A stretch of 64,000 nucleotides of DNA from Caballeronia turbans (GTDB lineage: Bacteria; Pseudomonadota; Gammaproteobacteria; Burkholderiales; Burkholderiaceae): contig FCOD02000001.1 of the NCBI GenBank assembly GCA_001544655.2, positions 186,001-250,000 on the forward strand. Direction: 5' to 3'. The notes under the pieces are model-generated. The model ran no database searches. It was not told the DNA's origin and was given only the letters and a program-made list of their open reading frames with translations. A program made the position numbers and the translations under genes. Below, piece after piece: positions 35,866-44,782 of this stretch. Position 1 is the stretch's first letter. Each line of letters starts with the position of its first letter.

Positions 35866-36357
35866 CTACTGCTGAACGTTGGCCATTCGATAGCGCGCCA
35901 CGTGAAGCGCCTTGATGCGTTCGGCGAACTCCTCGACGGGACCATCGACGACTGTATTTTCGATAACTTCCTGTATCGTCAGCGGACGCACACGCCCGGG
36001 TTGTGCGCCGAGTTCCGCACGCCAGCTCGTGAATTGCGCGGTTGACGCCGCATAGACGATGCGCCCCAGCCCGACCCACGCGTGCGCCGCCGCGCACATG
36101 GGGCAATGCTCGCCGGAGGTGTACACGACCGCGTCCTTGCGCTCCGCTTCCGGCACGTTCTGCGCCGCCCATTTCGCAATCGCGAATTCCGGGTGCCGCG
36201 TTTGATCGCCGTTGCTCACGCGATTGCGGTCTTCGAAAAGCACGCGCCCGTCCTTTGCGACGAGCATCGAGCCGAAGGGCTCGTCGCCGTTATCGAGCGC
36301 TTCCTGCGCCAGTTCGATGCAGCGGATCAGGTGCTTCTTGTCGGTATCGTCGATCAT
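35866..36357 (-). CDS. Nucleoside/nucleobase deaminase of the CDA fold
   Basis: Zinc-dependent deaminase of 163 residues. The zinc site appears as H55-P-E57 (TRHPEFAIAKW) and C85-PM-C88 (EHCPMCAAA). The His-Pro-Glu form is a variant of the usual His-Ala-Glu. The start at 36357 follows GGAGG. Possible substrates are guanine, cytosine or related bases; the urate genes 10 kb away fit a purine role but do not prove it. Confidence 0.88.
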   Translation of the reverse strand: MIDDTDKKHLIRCIELAQEALDNGDEPFGSMLVAKDGRVLFEDRNRVSNGDQTRHPEFAIAKWAAQNVPEAERKDAVVYTSGEHCPMCAAAHAWVGLGRIVYAASTAQFTSWRAELGAQPGRVRPLTIQEVIENTVVDGPVEEFAERIKALHVARYRMANVQQ

Positions 36358-36528
36358 GGTGTGTCCTCCCTGGTTGACTGAACGATACACGGATGCTTCT
36401 GCGCTGCGCCAGCGGCGCATTTCCTTTCACATCTGGTGCGGTTCGAAAGCCTCGAACGAACGACTATGGCGGGCAGGGCGGTATAAAATCGGGATGTACT
36501 ACTCTCGCGCTCCGATGCGCACGCCGCC

Positions 36529-36747
36529 ATGGAAACTCCTTCGGGCAAAGAAGCCTCCCGCAAGCGGATGTCGCCCCGCATGCTCAATGTACTGACGGCA
36601 CTCATCGGCATCGCTACGCTGGCGTTGGGCGTGGCGTGGCTGATCTATACGTGGATCGTCCATCTGGAAATCCCGTATTTCGCCATTCCACTCGTGCTCA
36701 CGGTGCCGGTGATCGTCGCGGTGGCGTTCCGAAATTGCTGGGACTGA
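36529..36747 (+). CDS. Small membrane protein, 72 residues
   Basis: A short protein with a basic N-terminus and two hydrophobic segments (about 19-43 and 48-67). It resembles the many unassigned two-helix inner-membrane proteins of this group; I do not recognise a family. The start at the ATG at 36529 gives a hydrophilic, positively charged cytoplasmic end, consistent with N-in topology. Confidence 0.6.
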   Translation: METPSGKEASRKRMSPRMLNVLTALIGIATLALGVAWLIYTWIVHLEIPYFAIPLVLTVPVIVAVAFRNCWD

Positions 36748-36800
36748 CGCGCGGCCGAATCGCCGTTGCCACGCGGCTGCCAGAAAAGGTTGCGCGGAAA

Positions 36801-36839
36801 TGAAAACGCACCGCGGCGATATAGATCGCCGCGGTGCGT
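36801..36839 (-). terminator. Terminator of the tRNA-Val gene
   Basis: A perfect 15-base-pair stem (ACGCACCGCGGCGAT and its complement) with a four-base loop, followed on the minus strand by TTTTCATTT. It lies 11 bases beyond the end of the tRNA gene. Confidence 0.85.
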
Positions 36840-36850
36840 CTGAATGTCGT

Positions 36851-36927
36851 TGGTAGGCTCGATTGGACTCGAACCAACGACCCCCACCATGTCAAGGTGG
36901 TGCTCTAACCAGCTGAGCTACGAGCCT
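36851..36927 (-). tRNA. tRNA-Val (anticodon GAC)
   Basis: The minus strand folds as a complete tRNA: acceptor AGGCTCG/CGAGCCT, D arm GCTCAGCTGGTTAGAGC, anticodon arm CCACC-TTGACAT-GGTGG with anticodon GAC, T arm with GGTTCGAGTCC, and an encoded CCA end. It is 77 bases with CCA. A TATAAT stands 14 bases before its 5' end. Confidence 0.97.
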
Positions 36928-36940
36928 ACGGAAGCCGCGA

Positions 36941-36946
36941 ATTATA
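36941..36946 (-). promoter_or_regulatory. -10 box of the tRNA-Val promoter
   Basis: ATTATA on the + strand is TATAAT in the direction of the tRNA gene, placed for transcription to begin about seven bases before the mature 5' end. The -35 region is poor. Confidence 0.65.
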
Positions 36947-37233
36947 GGGGAAACTTTCGCGTTGTGGGAGTTCTTGGGTGAAATTTTTTGATCCGGTTTT
37001 GGGAGGCGTTGTTCGACCTGGAACCGGTAGCCGACCGTCATCCCGAACGTTAAATTTATTTTACATAACACAAATTATCGTATTTTTCTGGTGTTGCGGC
37101 TTTATCCTAATGTCGTGTTCTGGCTATTTACAGATTCGGGTTGTTTACCGGTGGCAAGCTCGCGACTGTTCGCCCAGCGGGAGCCCGCCAATTCACCACG
37201 CAATCGCCCATCCGCAGCCCGTTCAACGCTTCC
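36947..37233. other. AT-rich gap behind tRNA-Val
   Basis: About 290 bases, with a markedly AT-rich core near 37045-37100 that stands out from the GC-rich surroundings. No convincing protein frame. tRNA genes are common integration sites, but no attachment-site copy of the tRNA end is visible. Confidence 0.5.
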
Positions 37234-38223
37234 TCACATCCCCCAGCGCAACGCCGCCGTGTGCACCGGACTATCCCAATGCCTCGCCATCTCGTCATCG
37301 AGCGTGCAAAGCGTGATCGACGCTCCCGCCATTTCCAGCGACGTCGTCAGCGCGCCCACCTGAGAGCGCGCCACGCTCAACCCGCGCCAAGCGAGCCACG
37401 TCCGCGCCGCGTGATAGAGCAGATAAAGCTCCGACAACGGCGTGCCGCCGAGCCCATTGACGAGCAGAAGCAACGACGCATCCGCCGCTGGCTTCAGATC
37501 GTCGACGATCGCCGTAAGCAATTCATCCGCAATCGCGTTGGCGGTTTCGAACTTCGCCCGTCTGCGTCCCGGCTCACCGTGAATGCCCACTCCGATCTCG
37601 ATCTCATCGTCGCCGAGCGTGAAGGTCGGCTTGCCCGCAGCAGGCACCGTGCAGCTCGAAAACGCCACGCCCATCGATGCAATCCGCGCCGTCACGCGCT
37701 CGCCGAACGCCCGGCACGCTTGCAGATCGGCACCGGTTTGCGCGAAGCTGCCCACGAGTTTCTCGACGATCACCGTGCCCGCCACACCGCGCCGTCCGGT
37801 CGTGAAGCTGGAGTTCTCGACGGCGACATCATCGTTGACGAGCACCGACGCATTCGGCATCTCGCACAGCTCGGACGCCATCTCGAAGTTCATCAGGTCC
37901 CCTGAATAATTCTTCACGATGAACAGCACGCCCGCGCCCGTATCCGCCGCCTGCGCCGCCGCCATCATCTGATCGGGCGTCGGCGATGTGAAGACCTGCC
38001 CGGGGCATGCGGCATCGAGCATGCCGTGTCCGACGAAGCCGCCATGCAACGGCTCATGCCCTGATCCGCCGCCCGAGATGATCGCGACCTTGCCCGGCTT
38101 CAGCACTCGGCGCACGATGTAGAGCGGATCGAAGTTGACCGTCACGAGATCCGCATGCGCCGCAGCGAAGCCCGCGAGGCTTTCAGTCAGGTAATCATCG
38201 ACGCGATTGACGAACTTCTTCAT
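37234..38223 (-). CDS. dhaK: Dihydroxyacetone kinase subunit DhaK
   Basis: Substrate-binding subunit of dihydroxyacetone kinase, 329 residues. The covalent substrate-binding histidine is H215 in GVGIHGEPG, and the sugar-binding GGGSGHEP loop is at 51-58. The start at 38223 gives MKKFVNRVDDYL, the usual family beginning. Paired with dhaL 22 bases upstream. No dhaM is present, so the phosphate donor is unresolved from this window; some related pairs act on other triose or tetrose ketoses. Confidence 0.94.
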   Translation of the reverse strand: MKKFVNRVDDYLTESLAGFAAAHADLVTVNFDPLYIVRRVLKPGKVAIISGGGSGHEPLHGGFVGHGMLDAACPGQVFTSPTPDQMMAAAQAADTGAGVLFIVKNYSGDLMNFEMASELCEMPNASVLVNDDVAVENSSFTTGRRGVAGTVIVEKLVGSFAQTGADLQACRAFGERVTARIASMGVAFSSCTVPAAGKPTFTLGDDEIEIGVGIHGEPGRRRAKFETANAIADELLTAIVDDLKPAADASLLLLVNGLGGTPLSELYLLYHAARTWLAWRGLSVARSQVGALTTSLEMAGASITLCTLDDEMARHWDSPVHTAALRWGM

Positions 38224-38245
38224 GTCCGCTGCTCCATTTTTGTGG

Positions 38246-38875
38246 TCAGGCATCGCCTTGCGCGAGCCGCGCGCAGACCGCTTCGATCATGAGCTGGCTC
38301 GATCGCGCGCCCGGATCGACATGGCCGCGCGAGCGCTCGCCGAGGAACGACGCGCGCCCCTTCGTGGCGAGCATGTCGCGCGTCGCGAGCATGCTTTCTT
38401 CCGCAATGCGCGGCAGCGCTTCGAGGATCTCCTTCTTCGAAGCGAGCGCATCGGCCATCGCGGTGAAGCGTTCGGCGACAGGAATGAGCACGTCCATCAT
38501 CGTCTTGCTGCCGATGCCCGTCTTGCCGCGCTGGCCCACGGCATCGACGCCCGCCGCGAACGCGCGCGCGACAGCGGCGACGCCGGCATCGTCGGTCGGT
38601 GTCTTCGCCATGCCTGTCAGCATCGAAAAGAAGAGCGGCCCGGACGAGCCGCCGACGGTCGACAGCACTTTCGTCGCTGCAAGCTTGAGCGCGGGCGCGA
38701 AGGACTCGCCTTCGATTTGCTCGCGCATGCCGGCGAGCGCCCCCATGCCGCGCAGCAGGTTGATGATGTGATCGCCGTCGCCGATCGCCTGATCGAGCGA
38801 GGCGATTTCATCGGCGTGTTCCTTGAGCGACGCATGCGCCGCGTCGATGCACGTCATGACCGTCTTGCCGTTCAT
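38246..38875 (-). CDS. dhaL: Dihydroxyacetone kinase subunit DhaL
   Basis: Nucleotide-binding subunit of dihydroxyacetone kinase, 209 residues. The metal-binding aspartates are in DQAIGDGDH (D28, D33, D35), followed by the helical barrel motif VGGSSGPLF. In PTS-linked enzymes it holds ADP, which DhaM rephosphorylates; in ATP-dependent ones the domain binds ATP. The ATG at 38875 has GGAGG; another in-frame ATG is at 38893. Confidence 0.93.
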   Translation of the reverse strand: MNGKTVMTCIDAAHASLKEHADEIASLDQAIGDGDHIINLLRGMGALAGMREQIEGESFAPALKLAATKVLSTVGGSSGPLFFSMLTGMAKTPTDDAGVAAVARAFAAGVDAVGQRGKTGIGSKTMMDVLIPVAERFTAMADALASKKEILEALPRIAEESMLATRDMLATKGRASFLGERSRGHVDPGARSSQLMIEAVCARLAQGDA

Positions 38876-38944
38876 CCCCTGCCCTCCGTTCATGCTCAGA
38901 GTGAGCTGAAAGGATACAGCGTCGCGACGGCTCGCGCAGACCGA

Positions 38945-40786
38945 TCAGGTCCAGGGCACATGCACCCGATCGAGATTCCTGTCGAGCTGGTATGCCGCGC
39001 TGATGAGCGCGAGATGCGTCAACGCCTGCGGGAAATTACCGAGCGCCTCGCCGCTCGTCGCCACTTCCTCAGAGAAAAGCCCGACATGGTTCGCGTACGC
39101 CAGCATCTTCTCGAAGACGAGCCGCCCTTCGTCCACGCGTCCCGCGCGCGCGAGCGCCTCCGCATACCAGAACGAGCACGCGGAGAAGCCGCCTTCCGTG
39201 CCGGGCAAGCCGTCGAGTGTCGAACCGCGCGTGTAGCGGAAGATCAGCGGATCGACGCGCAACTCGCGACCGATTGCATCGAGCGTGCCGATCCAGCGCG
39301 GATCCTTCGGGCCGATGAAGCGCACGAGCGGCATCATCAGCGCAGAGGCGTCGAGCGTGGCGGAGCCCGGCGTCTGCACGAAGCTCCCGATGTCCTCGTT
39401 CCAGAACTGTTCGTGGATGTCCCGATGAATCTCGTCGCGCGTGCGGAACCAGATCGCGAGCGGCGCGGGCAGCGAGCGCTTCTCGGCGAGCCGCAGTGCG
39501 CGATCCAGCGTCACCCAGCACATCAGGCGCGAATGCAGGAGCGCGCGCGTGCCGTTGCGGAATTCCCAGATGCCGTTATCCGCCTCGCGCCAATGTTCGA
39601 CGACGTAATCGACCGTGCGCGTCACATGCCGCCAGCCCTCGTACGAAATGGCCGCGCCGTACTTGTTGTAGAGGTAGACCGAATCGAGCAGCGCGCCGTA
39701 GACATCGAGCTGGATCTGATCGCGCGCCTCGTTGCCGACGACCATCTTTCCCGGCACTTCGCCCACGAGGCTCGTCAAGGCGCTTTCCGCGAGCGCGTCG
39801 TTGCCGTCGACCGAGTACATCACGCGCAACTTGCCGTGCGCGCTGCAATCGCGGCTGCGCTCGGCGATCCATTTCATGAAGCGCTCGGCCTCGCCGGTAT
39901 AGCCGAGGCGCAAGAGCGCATACACGGAGAACGCGGCGTCACGTATCCAGGTGAAGCGGTAATCCCAGCGGCGCGAGCCGTCCTGCGCCTCGGGCAGGCC
40001 GAAGGTCGGCGCGGCGACGATCGCGCCGAATTCCTCCGAGCTCAAGAGCTTCAAGGTCAGCGCCGAGCGCAGCACGACTTCGCGATAGCGCCCGCGATAC
40101 GTCGAGCGCGACGACCATGCTTTCCAGTAATCGATGGTGTCGGAGAGGATCGCATCGTGGTTCGCCTCGATGTCGGCGAGCCCGTCCGCCCCGCCGAGCG
40201 CGAAGCATGCGCAATCGCCCGCCTCGAATTCCAGCGTGGCGCGTGCGCCCTGCTCTTCGACGGCGAGCGGCACGTTCGCGATGAGGCGCAAGGGCGGCGA
40301 GCCGTCGGCGCAGATGAATTCGATCCCCTTCTCCACGGCATGCGCCGTGTGCTTCGCGCGCGCGTAGTCGAAGCGCGGGTCGCAGCGCACGTCGAGCGTC
40401 ATGCGCCCGAACACGAGCCGCACGATGCGCAGCACGCAGTTCGGCACCTCATCGGCGCGGGCGGCATTCGATGCGACCGGCATCAGATCGAGCAGCTCGC
40501 ACACGCCCTCGTCGGTCATGAAACGCGTGAGCAGCACATTCGTTTCGGGCAGATACATCTGCTTGACATTGGCATGCGGCGCGCGCGGCGTGATCGAGAA
40601 AACGCCGCCACGCTCCTCATCGAGCAGCGCGGCGAAGAGCGTGGGCGAGTCGATGCGGGGAAAGCACATGAAGTCGATCGCGCCGCACAGCGACACGAGC
40701 GCGGCCGTCTTCATGTTGCCGATCATGCCGCGCCCATCGACGAGCAACGCGGCGGCGTGTGGAACCTTCTGGGGATGGTGTCCCAT
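38945..40786 (-). CDS. GH15 family glucoamylase/trehalase-like enzyme
   Basis: A 613-residue glycoside hydrolase: N-terminal beta-sandwich (about 1-230) and C-terminal (alpha/alpha)6 barrel. The GH15 signatures WDYRFTWIRDAAF and the late SGEALGNFPQALTH (with the catalytic base glutamate) are intact. No signal peptide, so it is cytoplasmic, and related GH15 enzymes act as trehalases or glucoamylases. The start at 40786 follows GGGAG. The frame is open upstream, but that part has no family likeness. Confidence 0.9.
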   Translation of the reverse strand: MGHHPQKVPHAAALLVDGRGMIGNMKTAALVSLCGAIDFMCFPRIDSPTLFAALLDEERGGVFSITPRAPHANVKQMYLPETNVLLTRFMTDEGVCELLDLMPVASNAARADEVPNCVLRIVRLVFGRMTLDVRCDPRFDYARAKHTAHAVEKGIEFICADGSPPLRLIANVPLAVEEQGARATLEFEAGDCACFALGGADGLADIEANHDAILSDTIDYWKAWSSRSTYRGRYREVVLRSALTLKLLSSEEFGAIVAAPTFGLPEAQDGSRRWDYRFTWIRDAAFSVYALLRLGYTGEAERFMKWIAERSRDCSAHGKLRVMYSVDGNDALAESALTSLVGEVPGKMVVGNEARDQIQLDVYGALLDSVYLYNKYGAAISYEGWRHVTRTVDYVVEHWREADNGIWEFRNGTRALLHSRLMCWVTLDRALRLAEKRSLPAPLAIWFRTRDEIHRDIHEQFWNEDIGSFVQTPGSATLDASALMMPLVRFIGPKDPRWIGTLDAIGRELRVDPLIFRYTRGSTLDGLPGTEGGFSACSFWYAEALARAGRVDEGRLVFEKMLAYANHVGLFSEEVATSGEALGNFPQALTHLALISAAYQLDRNLDRVHVPWT

Positions 40787-40895
40787 CGCGATGTGCTCCC
40801 GACGAGCTTTGTTGGCATCGTCAGGCGGCGAGCAAGTCATATTCCTGTCGTGCGCGACAGGTTCGGTGCCTGTGACAAAGAATGGACGCCGCGTG

Positions 40896-41120
40896 TCAGC
40901 GCGCGGCGGTTCGATCGCCCTGCGTCGATTCGGGCGGTTTCGGCGCATTCCCGAAGTTCGCCGCGCTCGCCCCGCCGTCTTGCGCGGCGAGCGCGGAGGG
41001 CGTCGGCACGGGCGCATCCGCATGACGCGATCTGCCGAAGCTCGCGATATACAGCACGGCCGCCACGGCAACGCCTACCAGCACCGCCGCCACCGCCACG
41101 CCCGACGACTTTCGTCTCAT
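40896..41120 (-). CDS. Small membrane-anchored protein, 74 residues
   Basis: A short protein with an N-terminal transmembrane helix (about 8-28, AVAAVLVGVAVAAVLYIASF) after MRRKSSG and a polar tail rich in Pro, Ala and Ser. The ATG at 41120 is preceded by GGGAGTGAAA. No family recognised. It is upstream of, and may be transcribed with, the GH15 gene. Confidence 0.6.
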   Translation of the reverse strand: MRRKSSGVAVAAVLVGVAVAAVLYIASFGRSRHADAPVPTPSALAAQDGGASAANFGNAPKPPESTQGDRTAAR

Positions 41121-41257
41121 TTTCACTCCCTTTCGGATACGATGACCGCGGCTCGCCGCCCGGCCCCGCGTCGATCGTAGCAGCGCCATGCGTGGCGCCT
41201 GCGTGGGGCGCCGCGCATTTCGGCATAAGAACTCAACGCAACCCGAGGAAAAAATTC

Positions 41258-42868
41258 ATGCACGCCGCCACGGCATTCAATCTGGTGCTCGTCTCGCTGA
41301 TCGCGATCATCGCGCTCGAAGTGCTCGCCAAGCGCTTGCGGCTGCCGCCTGCGGCCGCGCTGCTCGTCGGCGGCGTCGCGATGGCGTTCGTGCCGGGCTT
41401 GCCGCACATCGAACTCGACCCGGAGCTCGTCCTCGTCGTGTTCCTGCCGCCGCTCCTCATGTACGGCGCGTACTTTTTCGTGTGGGACGACTTCAAGCGC
41501 AATCTGAGCGGGATCCTGCTGCTTGCGATCGGCGCGGTGGCCTTCACGACGCTCGTCGTCGGCATCGCGGTGCATCTCGTCGTGCCCGAGCTGCCGTGGG
41601 CCGCGTGCTTCGCGCTCGGCGCAGTCGTCTCGCCGCCCGATGCGGTCGCCGCCAAGGCCGTGCTCGAGCGCGTCGCGTTGCCGCGTCGCCTGATGGTGCT
41701 GCTCGAAGGCGAAAGCCTGCTCAACGATGCGGCCGGCCTCGTGCTGTTCCGCTTCGCGCTCGTCGCCGCGATGAGCGGCGTGTTCAGCGCGCCGCGCGCC
41801 GCCGCGAGCTTCGCGGGACTGGCCGTTGGCGGCGTCGTGGTCGGGATCGTCGCGGGCTTCATCGCCGTCAGGATCATGCGCGCGCTCGAGGACGACTATC
41901 TCGTCATCACCACGTCGATGCTCACGTCATGGGTCAGCTATATCGCGGGCGAAGAGCTCGGCGTGTCGAGCGTCATCGCGACGGTCACGTGCGGCATGGT
42001 CGTCGGCTGGCATCAGCACGAAGTGTTCACGGCGGCGCAGCGCATGCGCGGCACGGCGTTCTGGCAAGTCGTCGTGTTCGTGCTGGAGGCGCTCGTCTTC
42101 GTGTTGATCGGCTTGTCGCTGCGCGGCATCGCCGTGCGGCTCGGCGGCGTCGGCGATGCGTTCTCGCTGCTCGGGCCTGCGACGGCCGCGGTGATCGCCG
42201 TCGTGATCCTGTCGCGCTTCGTATGGGTGTTCGGCGTCGAGGCGGTGAAATGGATCGCGTGGTCCGTCACCGGACGCAAGCGCGCGGACGCCGACGAAGC
42301 CGGCGTCGCCGTTCCCGACTGGCGCGCCGCTACCGTCGTGAGTTGGGCCGGCATGCGCGGCGTGGTGACGCTCGCCGTCGCGCTCTCCTTGCCCGAGACG
42401 ATGCCTGGCCGCGATCTCATCCTGTTCGCCGGCTTCGCGGTGATCCTCGTCACCGTGCTTCTGCAAGGCGCGACGATCGGCCCGCTCATCGCCCTGCTCT
42501 CGTTGACGCGCGGCCATGAGCGCTCGTCGCGACATCTCACCGAACCGCAGGCATGGGCGCGCATGGAGTCGGCGCAACTCGCCGCGATACAGCCGCTCGT
42601 GCACGACGCCGACGGCAATGTGATCCATCCGCGTCTGCTCGAGCAATACACGTATCGCGCGGGGCTCACGCAGCGTTTTCGGGACATGGAGGAATTTCCG
42701 ACGGACGCGCGTCACGCGCATTACGACGTCGTGCTCGCCGCCATCGCGGCCGGGCGCGCGGAGCTGCTGCGCATGCATCGTTCCGGGGAGATTCACGATG
42801 AGCTGCTGCATTCGCTGGAGCACGACCTCGATCTACAGGAGATCATCGCGCTCCATTCACGCGGTTGA
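41258..42868 (+). CDS. Na+/H+ antiporter, CPA1 (NhaP/NHE) family
   Basis: Inner-membrane antiporter of 536 residues with about twelve helices and the CPA1 core motifs: FALGAVVSPPDAVAAKAVLER and the acidic EGESLLNDAAGLVLFRF of the ion-binding site. A cytoplasmic tail of about 110 residues follows the last helix. GAGGAAAA precedes the ATG at 41258. It exchanges Na+ (or K+) for H+. The frame stays open far upstream but that part is antisense to other genes. Confidence 0.93.
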   Translation: MHAATAFNLVLVSLIAIIALEVLAKRLRLPPAAALLVGGVAMAFVPGLPHIELDPELVLVVFLPPLLMYGAYFFVWDDFKRNLSGILLLAIGAVAFTTLVVGIAVHLVVPELPWAACFALGAVVSPPDAVAAKAVLERVALPRRLMVLLEGESLLNDAAGLVLFRFALVAAMSGVFSAPRAAASFAGLAVGGVVVGIVAGFIAVRIMRALEDDYLVITTSMLTSWVSYIAGEELGVSSVIATVTCGMVVGWHQHEVFTAAQRMRGTAFWQVVVFVLEALVFVLIGLSLRGIAVRLGGVGDAFSLLGPATAAVIAVVILSRFVWVFGVEAVKWIAWSVTGRKRADADEAGVAVPDWRAATVVSWAGMRGVVTLAVALSLPETMPGRDLILFAGFAVILVTVLLQGATIGPLIALLSLTRGHERSSRHLTEPQAWARMESAQLAAIQPLVHDADGNVIHPRLLEQYTYRAGLTQRFRDMEEFPTDARHAHYDVVLAAIAAGRAELLRMHRSGEIHDELLHSLEHDLDLQEIIALHSRG

Positions 42869-42873
42869 GCGCG

Positions 42874-44383
42874 CTACTTGCCGCTATCGCGCGCATGCGA
42901 CGGCGCGACGAGCGGCGTCTCGCCGGCTGATTCGTCGCACTGCATCCACGCATAAGCGGTGAGCTTCGCGCGCGCGTTGTTCCTCAGGCGAATGAGCCAT
43001 TCGCCCGCCGCCGCGCGGCGCATGCCGCTGCGCGCGGCGGTCGGCGCGAGCGCGACGAGGATCATGTGCCCGTCGCCGCGCGCACCCCGGCCGAGATGCA
43101 CGACGGTGCAGATCGCTTCGCCGCCACGCGTGTATATGCCGATATCGCCTAGCGTGAGCCAGGCGCTCGCGATCCCGTCGGGCGGCACGATCTGCACGTC
43201 GACAGCGGGCGCGCCGGCATCGCTCGAGCACCAGATCTCGGCGAGGCTCGGCGCTGCGGAATGCGCACGCACGGGCCAGCGCAACGCCGACTCCGCGCGA
43301 TCCTCGATCGTCAGCGCCCCGCGGCAGTGCGACAGATCGACATTGCCCGATGGAAGCACGACAGAGCAGGCGCCGGTATCCATTAACTCGTCGAGCGCGC
43401 TTTCGATGAGCGAACTGCCGTCCTGCTGCCACGCGACATTGCCGGCGTTCAGGCTGACGAGCGCATGACACTTCGCGCCGCCAATGTCCTGTGCGCGCTG
43501 CACGACATAGCGGACGGCGTCGAGCACTTCGGCATCGGGACAGGGGCCGAACGCGTTGCGCATCGTGCGGCAGCGTCGTTTGAGCTGTACGCCGATCATC
43601 GGCAAGGGCGCATCGCGAATGCCATCGACATGGACATCGCCAGGCTCGGCGCGCGAAGAATGGCAGCCCGCACGCTCGGCGACCGGCGGGCCGAATTGCG
43701 ACGCCTTCGCCTGCGGAGAAAACTGTTTCGGCATGAAGGCGTGCATCGTTCAACATCGCGTCCATCTGATGTTTGAGCCATTCGCTCCCGTAGCCTAGAC
43801 CGGCTGCCGGTTCGGCCGCATCGTTCTGATCCCAGAAACATCGAAAGCGCGTGCGCGTGCCGGCTGCATCCTCCGAGAATCGCGCATGCGTGAACGCGAT
43901 ATCTTCATCGCATACGCCGACGATCGCGTGACCCAACCCCTCGCGCAGGGGCGCATGCACGGCCGGCGCTCGATCCACCGGTGCATCGACGTGCGACGTG
44001 ATGACCAGCGCTTCCGTGAAGCGTTCGAACTTGCCCGCGAGGTCGGTGTGCAGATGCGCGTAGAACTCGCGCGTCACGTGAGCCGTGCAGAAGCGCGTGG
44101 CCTCGAGCGTGGCGGGCGGATCGCGATAGAGCGCGGACATCCAGATCCAGTGCTGCCAGCCGTTGCGCTCGATGGTCTGCGCGAACTGCTGCGCAGTATC
44201 GCCGCCCTGCTTCATCTCGATGGCAATCGGCACACGGCCGCTCGGCATGCCGCCCAGGTCGCGATAGTGCGTCGCGTGAGCCCACACGATATATGGATCG
44301 ATCCGCGCGACGGATGCGAGCGCCTGCGGCGCGATGGGCTCGAACCCCTCGCTCACCGTGCCGATCTCCCAATGCGGACTCAT
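42874..44383 (-). pseudogene. Decayed S8 (subtilisin-like) peptidase gene
   Basis: Two overlapping reading frames together cover one S8-like protein. Frame 1 (start 44383, with a perfect AGGAGGG) gives the N-terminal region: DPYIVWAHATHYRDLGG, then VGVCDEDIAFTHARF (the D of the triad) and FWDQNDAAEPAAGLGYGSEW, but it runs into nonsense from about 43720. The second frame (43746-42874) continues with family-like text (APLPMIGVQL, AVRYVVQRAQDIGGAKCHALVSLNAGNVAW). The HGTH histidine segment is missing at the junction, and the C-terminal Ser region is absent. So the gene has a frameshift with internal loss plus a 3' truncation. Confidence 0.75.
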
Positions 44384-44722
44384 GCTTCCCTCCTGTCGCC
44401 TGCGTTCCGCAGAAGCGAGGCCGCGGGTATTGGCCTGATTCATCGCACGCAGGTTCTTCTTATGTTTTCTGTCGATGATTGATCGCGGTGTCCGCGACGC
44501 GCGATTTCATCGGTGGATATTTCGGGAACCGAAAGGAATCGGGCGTGCGCTATCGCATAACGTAGTCACTTGCCGTGCGAGAAGCAAGCCGAATTCCCGC
44601 TTGCAACGAGGCGAACCGAGGGGCGGCGCACAGTGAGGCGAAGGCGCGTGAAGGTTCGTTTCATAGCGGGAAGCGTGGCGAATTTCTTCAGTTGCTTCAG
44701 GCTGATAGCGCGCCGCTCCCCT

Positions 44723-44746
44723 GTTTGTGCACAGGTTTGTGCACGG
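44723..44746. repeat. Tandem 12-base repeat with TGCACA core
   Basis: GTTTGTGCACAG is followed at once by GTTTGTGCACGG (11 of 12 identical). Each unit has the palindrome GTGCAC, so the pair could be a regulator site. Confidence 0.7.
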
Positions 44747-44750
44747 AAAC

Positions 44751-44759
44751 TGTGGATAA
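44751..44759 (-). promoter_or_regulatory. Isolated perfect DnaA box
   Basis: TGTGGATAA is the complement of the consensus DnaA box TTATCCACA. Only one copy is seen, five bases from the tandem 12-mers. Confidence 0.5.
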
Positions 44760-44782
44760 GCGCGGCGCGCGCCGATCGAAGG

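Larger units (their letters stand above)
44384..44782. other. Intergenic region with repeats and a DnaA-type box
   Basis: About 400 bases with no credible gene. It contains a tandem pair of 12-mers and one perfect DnaA box close to the terC end. Confidence 0.6.

Noticed and set aside
36928-37233. Integration site or prophage end next to tRNA-Val
   Set aside because: No integrase gene and no partial repeat of the tRNA 3' end is visible in the window.
38207-42868. A 1553-codon open frame on the + strand
   Set aside because: Its first two thirds are antisense to dhaL, the GH15 gene and others and have low-complexity Arg-rich text typical of shadow frames in GC-rich DNA. Only the last 536 codons (from 41258) are the real antiporter.
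44751-44759. Replication origin
   Set aside because: Only one DnaA box is present and no dnaA, parAB, AT-rich unwinding region or GC-skew information supports an origin.
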